Positions 57,462 to 64,000 of a stretch of 64,000 bases of DNA are shown here, piece after piece. The translations under genes and the position numbers were made by a program. Origin of the DNA: UBA1306 sp964396415 (GTDB taxonomy: Bacteria; Spirochaetota; Spirochaetia; Treponematales; Rectinemataceae). Where the stretch lies: positions 1 to 64,000 of the forward strand of contig CAYNFM010000003.1 in assembly GCA_964396415.1 (NCBI GenBank), written 5' to 3'. Position 1 is the stretch's first letter. Every line of letters begins with the position of its first letter. The notes beneath the pieces are model-generated. The model was not told the DNA's origin and did no database searches. It saw only the letters and a program-made list of their open reading frames with translations.

Positions 57462-60143
57462 ATGCGGCTCGGTCTTCCCATGCATCTCTACGCGGCGGCC
57501 ATGATCGTCTGCGCCTTCGTCTCGCTATTGCTGGGCGCGCGGGCCTGGTTCGGAACGAGGAAAGCCCTTGCCCGCAGCTACGCCTTCTTCCAGACATCCC
57601 TGTTCGTCTGGAGCGTCTTCAGGCTCGTCCAATGGGAGATAATCTCGCCCGCGGGCCAGCTCGAGGCGCTCAAGCTGCAATACCTGGGCATCGTGTACGT
57701 CCCGGCCTCCTTTTACCTGATGGCGCGGGCCTTGACCAAGAAGCCCGCCGGGATGATCGAGCTGTCCTGCATACTGCTTTCCCCCGTCGCCTTCCTTCTC
57801 GCCGTCGCCTCCGACGGCGCTTGCCACTATTTCTGGATCGGAGACGCGCTTTCCTCCCTCCCCGTCAATCCCAAGGGAGCCTGGGGCTTTTGGCTCTTCA
57901 TCGCGTATGCGTATTCCATGGCCGCCCTTTCCCTCATGATCCTGTCGAGGACGGCGAAACGATCCCGAGGCTTGTTCTCGCGCTGGGTGCGGCTGCTCGC
58001 CGTCCTCTCCTCCCTGCCCTTCGCGACGAACGCCGTCTTCGTTTCTTTCTTCTCCGCTCGAACCGGCTACGACCCCACTCCCATCGCGTTCGCGATCGTC
58101 GGCATCCTCGTCGCGATTTCCCTGCGCGATTTCTATATCCTCGACACGGTGCCCTACGCGAAGAATGTCCTACTTGAGTCGATCGATTCGCCTTTCATCG
58201 CGATCGACTCGGAGGGTCTCGTCGTAGGCGCCAACGAGGAGGCCAGGAGAATCTCGCCCTCGATCGACTTGCTCGACGGGAGGAGCATCGGGGAGATCGT
58301 TCCCGCCCTCGCGGGAGCCCTAAGCGAAGGGGATACGAGGGAATGGTCCTTCGAAGGAGTCGATTACGATATAAGCTGCCATTCCGTAAGGCGTGGGCGG
58401 GGGAGGCGGGACGGGAAGTTCTTCATCTTCCGCGACGTGAGCGCCCTGGCGAAGGCGAGGCGCGAGCTCGAGGAAGCCCGCGCCAAGGCCGACGCCGCCA
58501 ACGCGGCCAAGAGCTCCTTCGTCGCGACCGTCAGCCACGAGCTCCGCAATCCCCTGAACGCGATCATCGGCCTCGCCGACCTGGACCTGCTGGCCTCGCC
58601 GCCGGCCGGCCTCAAGGACGACCTCGAAGTGATCCTCTCCTCGGGCAAGATAATCCTCGGCCTCGTCAACGACCTCCTGGACCTTTCAAAAATAGAGGCT
58701 GGCAAGATGGAGCTCGAGCGCGTCGACTTCGATCTCCACGAGAAGGCCTCGTCGATGCTCAAGTCCTTCAGGCCTGTCATGGAGAAGAAAGGCATATTCC
58801 TCGATATCTCCATCGAGGACGGCACGCCGCGCCTCGTCAAAGGCGATCCCCTTCGCTATGGCCAGGTCCTCATGAACCTCGTCAGCAACGCGATCAAGTT
58901 CACGGAGCGCGGCGCCGTCGCGGTGAGCCTTTCGCCGCTCGAGCCCTTGGCGGGCGACGCCCTCGTCGCCGACCCGCGCAGCGTTCGCGTGCTGACCTCG
59001 GTCCGCGACACGGGAATAGGCATCGCGCCCGAGCAGATGCCGAGGCTCTTCCATGAGTTCTCGCAAGCGGATCCGAGCGTCGGACGCCGATTCGGCGGTA
59101 CGGGCCTCGGCCTCTCGATCAGCAAGAGGATAGTGGGACTCTTCGGCGGCGAGATAGAGGTGCAGTCGGTCGAAGGCCGCGGCAGCGTCTTCTCCTTCTC
59201 GGCGCGCTTCGAGCCGGGCGAGGAATCGAAGATCGGGGCCGCGCCCCGGTCCGAGCTCGCGGGCTCGCGGGCTCGGGCGATGCGCGTGCTCGTCGTCGAC
59301 GACGATCCGGTCAACGGCGCCGTCGCCAGGCGCTATCTCGAGAGCGCGGGTCACGTCGCCATCGCCGCGGCTCGCGGCACCGAGGCTCTCGACATGCTCG
59401 CGCAACAGGAGTTCGACCTAGTCCTCCTCGATCTCGGCCTGCCCGACATGAGCGGCTTCGAAGCCTGCAGGCTCATCCGCTCGCTGACCGCGAGCGGGCC
59501 GGCCGGCGAGCCTCGCGTGGTCGCGATGACGGCCCGCCTAGAGCCGGGCATCCGCTCCGCCTGCGCCTCCGAGGGAATGGCCGACTGCCTCGCCAAGCCC
59601 CTCGATCCCGCCCTCCTGTACAGGGTCCTCGAGCGCGTCGCCGAGAGCCCGCGCGAGCTCGGGCCGAGGGCCGCCGCTACGGTGCGGGCCTCTCGTCCCG
59701 AGGCCGAGGAGCGCGCGCCTCCGCCCTCCGCGCCCGGGACTCCGCTGATCGACGAGGACGCCCTCCTTGCGCGCCTGGACGGAGACGCCGCCTTCATGAG
59801 CGAGCTCCTGGGCTACTTCGTCGAAGAAGCCGGGGGGAGGGCAGAGGCTCTACGGAAGGCCGCGGAGGCGCGCGATTTCGACGCGCTGCGGCGGCTCGGC
59901 CACGCGCTCAAGGGGAGCTCGCTCTCGCTCTGCGCGGGACCGATCGCGGTGGCGGCCGAGGCCCTCGAGCTCGCCTGCGTGAAGGCCTCGCGGAGCGGCG
60001 CGGCCCCGGAAGGAGAAGCCGCCTCAATCGACGAGTCCGCGGAAGGACTCGTCGGCCTTCTGTCGGAGACCGTCGCGGCGGCGCGCTCGGTCCTGGGGAG
60101 GGAGGCGGACGATCGATCGCCGGCGGCGAATCGACCGCCGTGA
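57462..60143 (+). CDS. Hybrid histidine kinase with 7TM sensor, receiver and Hpt domains
   Basis: 893 residues. Order: seven membrane helices (about 1-230, the HisK_7TM type), a PAS domain (about 235-335; SPFIAIDSEGLVVGANEEAR), HisKA with His359 in VSHELRNPLNAII, and HATPase (NLVSNAIKFTERG, RDTGIGI, GGTGLGLSISKR). Then come a receiver with Asp657 in LVLLDLGLPDMSG and a C-terminal Hpt domain with His814 in LGHALKGSSLSL. The whole phosphorelay except the final regulator is therefore in one polypeptide. ATG 57462 is 7 nt after a TATACT box. No cognate output regulator is adjacent. Confidence 0.95.
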   Translation: MRLGLPMHLYAAAMIVCAFVSLLLGARAWFGTRKALARSYAFFQTSLFVWSVFRLVQWEIISPAGQLEALKLQYLGIVYVPASFYLMARALTKKPAGMIELSCILLSPVAFLLAVASDGACHYFWIGDALSSLPVNPKGAWGFWLFIAYAYSMAALSLMILSRTAKRSRGLFSRWVRLLAVLSSLPFATNAVFVSFFSARTGYDPTPIAFAIVGILVAISLRDFYILDTVPYAKNVLLESIDSPFIAIDSEGLVVGANEEARRISPSIDLLDGRSIGEIVPALAGALSEGDTREWSFEGVDYDISCHSVRRGRGRRDGKFFIFRDVSALAKARRELEEARAKADAANAAKSSFVATVSHELRNPLNAIIGLADLDLLASPPAGLKDDLEVILSSGKIILGLVNDLLDLSKIEAGKMELERVDFDLHEKASSMLKSFRPVMEKKGIFLDISIEDGTPRLVKGDPLRYGQVLMNLVSNAIKFTERGAVAVSLSPLEPLAGDALVADPRSVRVLTSVRDTGIGIAPEQMPRLFHEFSQADPSVGRRFGGTGLGLSISKRIVGLFGGEIEVQSVEGRGSVFSFSARFEPGEESKIGAAPRSELAGSRARAMRVLVVDDDPVNGAVARRYLESAGHVAIAAARGTEALDMLAQQEFDLVLLDLGLPDMSGFEACRLIRSLTASGPAGEPRVVAMTARLEPGIRSACASEGMADCLAKPLDPALLYRVLERVAESPRELGPRAAATVRASRPEAEERAPPPSAPGTPLIDEDALLARLDGDAAFMSELLGYFVEEAGGRAEALRKAAEARDFDALRRLGHALKGSSLSLCAGPIAVAAEALELACVKASRSGAAPEGEAASIDESAEGLVGLLSETVAAARSVLGREADDRSPAANRPP

Positions 60144-60179
60144 TCGTGCGGTACCTACGGAACGAGCCGAGGCCCCTTC

Positions 60180-60452
60180 CTATATCGCCGTCTTTACGTA
60201 GCGGAGCTTCCCGATGTCCTCGTAGGTCCCGTACATCTGCTCGCGGCTCGTCATCATGAGCCTCACCCCGAAGCGGCCGTACTTGGCGCCCGGCTTCGCG
60301 TCTCCCTGCATCAGCGTCCAGCCGACGCCGCGCGCCGCGAGGATTCGCTCGAGGTCCTCCCGAATCGACGCGCCCTCGGCCAGGACGTAGATCAGCCTGA
60401 GGTCGTAGTCGACGGGGAAGGCAAGCTCCTTGCCGTTGATGGAATCGGCCAT
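60180..60452 (-). CDS. DUF493-like small protein
   Basis: 90 residues. ELAFPVDYDLRLIYVLAEG, KYGRFGVRLMMTSREQMYGTYEDI and the terminal LRYVKTAI follow the DUF493/YbeD pattern (FP...K.i, GKY.S..v......e.....Y..L.....V). The fold is a small ferredoxin-like regulatory domain; E. coli YbeD has no firm role. Many codons upstream are open but unlike protein, so ATG 60452 is taken. A weak CATCTT box lies 6 nt before it. Confidence 0.7.
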   Translation of the reverse strand: MADSINGKELAFPVDYDLRLIYVLAEGASIREDLERILAARGVGWTLMQGDAKPGAKYGRFGVRLMMTSREQMYGTYEDIGKLRYVKTAI

Positions 60453-60571
60453 GATGCGAAGATGCCATGGGCGATCCGACCTTGTCGATCGGAGGGCGGA
60501 GGGGGGTGAAAGCGGAATGGGACGCCGGGGACATTCGCCGCGGCCTCCGCGGCGAATCCCCTTCATGCGCT

Positions 60572-63079
60572 TTATCCCAACTCTACCTCTACGCGATGAA
60601 TCGTGCCCGCGGGGAAGATCGGAAGGAGGGCCGTCTTGGCTACGGGGTCGAGGGCCTTGCCGTCCACCTTGACGGAAGCGACACCCTTGCAGATCCCCTT
60701 GGGATTCTTCACGTCGATGCGGTACTCGGCTCCCCTGAATTTGCGCGTCGCGGAAAAGCCCTTCCACGCTCGGGCGATGCAGGGATCGACGATGAGGCCC
60801 TCGTAGGCGGGCTTTATGCCGAGTATGCCCTGGGTGAGGGCGACGAGGGTCCAGGCGGCCGTGCCCGTGAGCCAGGAGTTCTTGGCCTCGCCGAAGCAAG
60901 GCGCGTCCCTGCCCGCGATCATCTGCGCGTAGACGTAGGGCTCCGAGCGGTAGAGGTCTATCTCGCCCTGCTTGGCGCTCGGGCAGATGGAGAGATAGTA
61001 CTCGAGGGCCCGGTCGCCCTCGCCGAGAAGGCACCAGGCCAGGTGTATCCAGGTGTTGTTGTGGCTGAAGATGCCGGCGTTCTCCTTGACTCCCGGCGGG
61101 TAGCTCGAGACTTCGCCGAGCTCCACGTGGTAGGTCGAATAGGCGGGCTGCTGGATGAGGACGCCCTTGGGCGTATAGAGGAGCCTGTGCACGCTCTCCA
61201 TCGCCTTGCGCGCGCGGCCCCTGGAAGGCCCGGGCGCGTCGTCGGCGCCCGCGCCCCCGAGGACGCACCAGCCCTGGCTCTCGATGTATATCTTGCCCTC
61301 GTCGCATTCCTCGGATCCGACGCTCCTGCCCGAGGCGTCGTAGGCGCGGCGATACCACTCGCCGTCCCAACCCGCCTCCTCGACGGCCTCGAGCATCTCC
61401 GCGCGCTGGCCGAGCATCCGCTCGGCGTCTTGCGGGCGCTTCATGAAGTCGTAGAGGGCGGCCATCTCGCGCGAGGCGTGGAGGAAGAGGCCGGCTATCA
61501 TCACGGACTCGGCCTGGGAGTCGCCGACGAATCCCGCGGTCTGGAAGCTCTCGTTGGGCTCGGTCGAGAAGCAGTTGAGGTTGAGGCAGTCGTTCCAGTC
61601 GGCGTGGCCGATGAGGGGCAGCCGGCGCGGCCCGCGCTTGCGCATCGTATAGCCGATCGAGAGCTCGAGGTGATGGAGGAGGGTCTCGGCCTTTTCCCCG
61701 TCCATGCCGACGCGCTTGCCCGCGGCGTCGAGCCTGTATTCCTTGTCCGCGTAGCCGCAGGGCTCCTCCAGTATGCCGAGGTCCCCCGTCTCCTTGACGT
61801 AGGCGCAGGTCGATAGCACCAGCCAGAGGTGGTCGTCGTAGAAATCGCCGCCCACCTCGGCGTTGCCCTTCTTAGTGAGCGGCTGATACTGGTGATAGCA
61901 GGTCCCGTCGGATAGCTGGGTAGCGGCTATGTCGAGGATGCGCTCGCGGGCCCGCGCGGGGATCATGTGCACGAAGCCCAGGATGTCCTGGTTGGAGTCG
62001 CGGAAGCCCATGCCGCGGCCTATTCCCGTCTCGTACATCGAGGTCGAGCGCGAGAGGTTGAAAGTCGCCATGCACTGGTATTGGTTCCACGCGTTGAGCA
62101 TGCGGGCGGCGTGCTCGTCGGGGAGCTCGGCCTGGAAGTTGGACAGGAGACCTTCCCAGAATCGGCCGAGCCCGGCGAAGGCTTCGTCTACAGCGCCCGG
62201 CTTCGAGTACGCGGCCACGATCGCCCGGCCGAGCTCCTTGTTGATCACGGAGGGCCCGTCGAACTTGGGTCTTCCTCCCTGCTCGACGTAGGCGAGCACG
62301 AAGGCGAAGCTCTCCTCGGCCCCGGGCGGGAGCTCGAGGTCGACCTCGTGGGCGCCTATCGGATTCCAGCCGAAGGCCTTCGAGAGCGAGCACTTCCCCG
62401 CGAAGGGGACGAGCGCCTCGTGGAGGCCCTCGTGGACGCCGACGAAGCTGTCCCTGTCGGTGTCGAAGCCGGCGACGGGGCGCGTGCAGGCGAAGAGGGC
62501 GTAATGGTCGCGCCTCTCGCGGTACTCGGTCTTGTGGTAGATCGCCGCCCCCTCGACCTCGACCTCGCCGATCGAGTAGGTGCGCTGGTAATTGGTCATG
62601 TCGTTGAGCGCCTCGTAGAAGCAGAACTCCTGGAAGGAGAAGAGCCGGGGCGATTTGCGCGCTTTGGATTTATTGCGCACCGTGACCTTCCAGACCTCCT
62701 CGTTCCGGCCTATCGGCACGAAGAAGAGGAGCTCGACCTCGAGTCCGTCCTTCGCTCCGGTGATCCTCGTATAGCCCAGGCCATGGCGACATTCGTAGGA
62801 ATCGAGCTTCGCCTTGACCGGCTTCCATCCGGGGTTCCATACCGATCCGGCGTCGTTGACGTAGATATAGCGGCCTCCCAGGTCGTAGGGGATGTTGTTG
62901 TAGCGGTAGCGGGTCAGTCGGCGCAGCCGCGAGTCCTTCCAGAAGCTGTAGCCGCCGGCGGTGTTGGTACAAAGGCCGAAGTAGTCGTCCTGGCCGATGT
63001 AGTTGAGCCATGGCAGGGGGGTATCGGGCCTCGTAACCACATACTCCCGATGCGAATCGTCGAAATGGCCGTATTTCAT
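60572..63079 (-). CDS. Cellobiose phosphorylase (GH94)
   Basis: 835 residues from ATG 63079, with GGAGGATCC upstream. It cleaves cellobiose with phosphate to glucose-1-phosphate and glucose in the cytosol. MKYGHFDDSHREYVVTRPDT, YRYNNIPYDLGGRYIYVND, YHKTEYRERRDHYALF and ETGIGRGMGFRDSNQDILG match known cellobiose phosphorylases (such as that of Cellulomonas gilvus) almost residue by residue. The catalytic Asp494 sits in GHADWNDCLNLN. The length is normal for the family. It starts 24 nt after the second GH94 gene, so the two are likely one operon. Confidence 0.95.
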   Translation of the reverse strand: MKYGHFDDSHREYVVTRPDTPLPWLNYIGQDDYFGLCTNTAGGYSFWKDSRLRRLTRYRYNNIPYDLGGRYIYVNDAGSVWNPGWKPVKAKLDSYECRHGLGYTRITGAKDGLEVELLFFVPIGRNEEVWKVTVRNKSKARKSPRLFSFQEFCFYEALNDMTNYQRTYSIGEVEVEGAAIYHKTEYRERRDHYALFACTRPVAGFDTDRDSFVGVHEGLHEALVPFAGKCSLSKAFGWNPIGAHEVDLELPPGAEESFAFVLAYVEQGGRPKFDGPSVINKELGRAIVAAYSKPGAVDEAFAGLGRFWEGLLSNFQAELPDEHAARMLNAWNQYQCMATFNLSRSTSMYETGIGRGMGFRDSNQDILGFVHMIPARARERILDIAATQLSDGTCYHQYQPLTKKGNAEVGGDFYDDHLWLVLSTCAYVKETGDLGILEEPCGYADKEYRLDAAGKRVGMDGEKAETLLHHLELSIGYTMRKRGPRRLPLIGHADWNDCLNLNCFSTEPNESFQTAGFVGDSQAESVMIAGLFLHASREMAALYDFMKRPQDAERMLGQRAEMLEAVEEAGWDGEWYRRAYDASGRSVGSEECDEGKIYIESQGWCVLGGAGADDAPGPSRGRARKAMESVHRLLYTPKGVLIQQPAYSTYHVELGEVSSYPPGVKENAGIFSHNNTWIHLAWCLLGEGDRALEYYLSICPSAKQGEIDLYRSEPYVYAQMIAGRDAPCFGEAKNSWLTGTAAWTLVALTQGILGIKPAYEGLIVDPCIARAWKGFSATRKFRGAEYRIDVKNPKGICKGVASVKVDGKALDPVAKTALLPIFPAGTIHRVEVELG

Positions 63080-63103
63080 GCTTGGATCCTCCATATCTGC
63101 CGT

Positions 63104-64000
63104 TCAGCCGATATCTATTTCCACGTCGTGGACGGTGCCCGCCGGCATCAGGGGCAGCGCGGCATAGCCGTCGCCGAGGCTTCCGGCTATCTCGAGCCGC
63201 CTGCCGTCCAAGGTCGCCGCGGTCGCGCCTTTGCCGGCGCCCCCGGAATTGCGGACCCGGATGCGGTAGGTCGCGCCTCGGAAGACTCGCGTCGCGGCGA
63301 AGCCCTTCCAGGTCCCGGGGATTCGAGGGTCGACGAGGAGGGCGTCGTAATCGGGCCTGATGCCGAGTATTCGCTGAGTCGCCGCCTGATAGGCCCAGCT
63401 CGAGGTGCCCGAGAGCCAGGAATTCCTGCCGAGCCCGAATTGAGGATGGTCGTCGCCGAGCATGTTCTGCGGGTAGACATAGGGCTCGACCTCGAAGGCG
63501 TCGAGATCGTCGTTACGGGCCGCGGGATTGATCTGCTGATAATAGCGCCAGGCCCGGTCGCAATCGCCTCGCATGCATTCCGCGATGATAGCCCAGGGAT
63601 TGGCGTGGAGGAATATCCCCCCGTTCTCCTTCGCTCCGGGCGGATAGGTAGTCACCCCGCCGATGGCGGGATCGTAGCTTTCGTAGCAGGGCCAGAAGAG
63701 CTTGAGGCCATGGTCGGTATTGAGGAGCCGGAAGACCGAGTCCATGCATTCGCGGGCGCGCTCGCCTTCGGCGAAGCCGGCGATGACGGCCCAGGTCTGC
63801 GAATTGATCCAGATGCGGGCGCGCCTGCTGGAACTCGCGCCGATCGGCGAGCCGTCGGCGTCGAAGAAGCGCAGCCACCACTCGCCGTCCCAGGCGACCG
63901 CGTTTACGCTGTCCTTCATCTCGCCGTGCCACGAGCGCCAACGGGCGGCCGAGTCGGTGTCGCCCAGCCTTTCGGCGAGGGCGGCCAGCTCGAGGAGGGC
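63104..64000 (-). CDS. Second GH94 phosphorylase, N-terminus beyond window edge
   Basis: 299 residues of the C-terminal part; the frame is open to the right edge. GGVTTYPPGAKENGGIFLHAN, EVEPYVYPQNMLGDDHPQFG and LGRNSWLSGTSSWAYQAATQ are the GH94 phosphate-site and barrel-end blocks. They look closer to N,N'-diacetylchitobiose or cellodextrin-type phosphorylases than to cellobiose phosphorylase. The catalytic Asp lies outside the window, so the substrate is undecided. It precedes the cellobiose phosphorylase gene with a 24-nt gap. Confidence 0.9.
   Translation of the reverse strand, partial: ALLELAALAERLGDTDSAARWRSWHGEMKDSVNAVAWDGEWWLRFFDADGSPIGASSSRRARIWINSQTWAVIAGFAEGERARECMDSVFRLLNTDHGLKLFWPCYESYDPAIGGVTTYPPGAKENGGIFLHANPWAIIAECMRGDCDRAWRYYQQINPAARNDDLDAFEVEPYVYPQNMLGDDHPQFGLGRNSWLSGTSSWAYQAATQRILGIRPDYDALLVDPRIPGTWKGFAATRVFRGATYRIRVRNSGGAGKGATAATLDGRRLEIAGSLGDGYAALPLMPAGTVHDVEIDIG

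Noticed and set aside
60453..61370. Long minus-strand frame upstream of the DUF493-like gene
   Set aside because: It overlaps the cellobiose phosphorylase gene on the same strand in another frame and is not protein-like.
1..64000. Prophage, integrative element or defence island
   Set aside because: No integrase, transposase, phage structural, restriction or toxin-antitoxin gene was recognised, and gene style is uniform across the window.

Overview
The window is a compact, GC-rich chromosomal segment (GC is high throughout; I did not compute a figure) that most likely comes from a spirochaete. Four features point that way. There is a long acidic/TM/TPR protein resembling the periplasmic flagellar collar protein FlcA, a surface protein with LA_2272-type repeats, an archaeal-type UMP kinase, and many lipoproteins with loose lipoboxes. 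No rRNA, tRNA, CRISPR array, integrase or transposase gene was recognised. The species cannot be named from this sequence.

Layout. 1-10.7 kb: the 5' part of mannonate dehydratase (uxuA), a DUF2127 membrane protein, an OmpA-type lipoprotein, an MmpS-like lipoprotein, a CapA-type lipoprotein, the FlcA-like protein, a CBM48 protein and a CtBP-like dehydrogenase. 10.8-16.5 kb: a co-directional run of GH5_12-like glycosidase, galU, patatin lipase, aldo/keto reductase and acyl-ACP thioesterase. 16.5-27.8 kb: tpx, a deoxynucleoside kinase, a secreted GH5 cellulase, a DTW-domain tRNA modification enzyme, a ketopantoate reductase, exonuclease I, a YjbR protein, an aldo/keto reductase, a pirin, a cyclic-nucleotide-binding protein, NTAQ1 translationally coupled to a B12/radical SAM protein, and a frameshifted YwaF-like membrane protein.

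27.9-36.5 kb: a coupled GAF-kinase / receiver / HD-GYP operon, a cupin, truA, an isochorismatase-like protein lacking the usual cysteine, a five-unit 22-bp tandem repeat, and a UMP kinase overlapping a receiver-PAS-histidine kinase. 36.6-44.8 kb: a five-gene Mla-type lipid transport operon headed by a fused cyclic-nucleotide-binding / nucleosidase-like protein, divergent from a DMT transporter and a MOCOS-like aminotransferase. 44.8-57.3 kb: FecR and LA_2272-repeat envelope proteins, MtfA peptidase, a diguanylate cyclase, a PilZ protein, DUF445, a DUF4838 glycosidase-like protein, a third aldo/keto reductase, MATE and NfeD-like proteins. 57.4-64 kb: a 7TM hybrid kinase, a DUF493 protein, cellobiose phosphorylase and a second GH94 enzyme cut by the right edge.

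How the genes fit together. The secreted cellulase plus GH94 phosphorylases suggest use of beta-glucan oligosaccharides by phosphorolysis, with uxuA adding uronate catabolism. Signalling is rich: three histidine kinases, and c-di-GMP synthesis, probable degradation and PilZ-type binding. The envelope genes (Mla, OmpA, FecR, MATE) suit a diderm.

The most general non-coding signal is a sigma70-like promoter whose -10 box lies only 5-9 nt before the start codon of many genes. This implies abundant leaderless mRNAs and lets several gene starts be corrected. Genes for exported proteins more often have strong Shine-Dalgarno sites.
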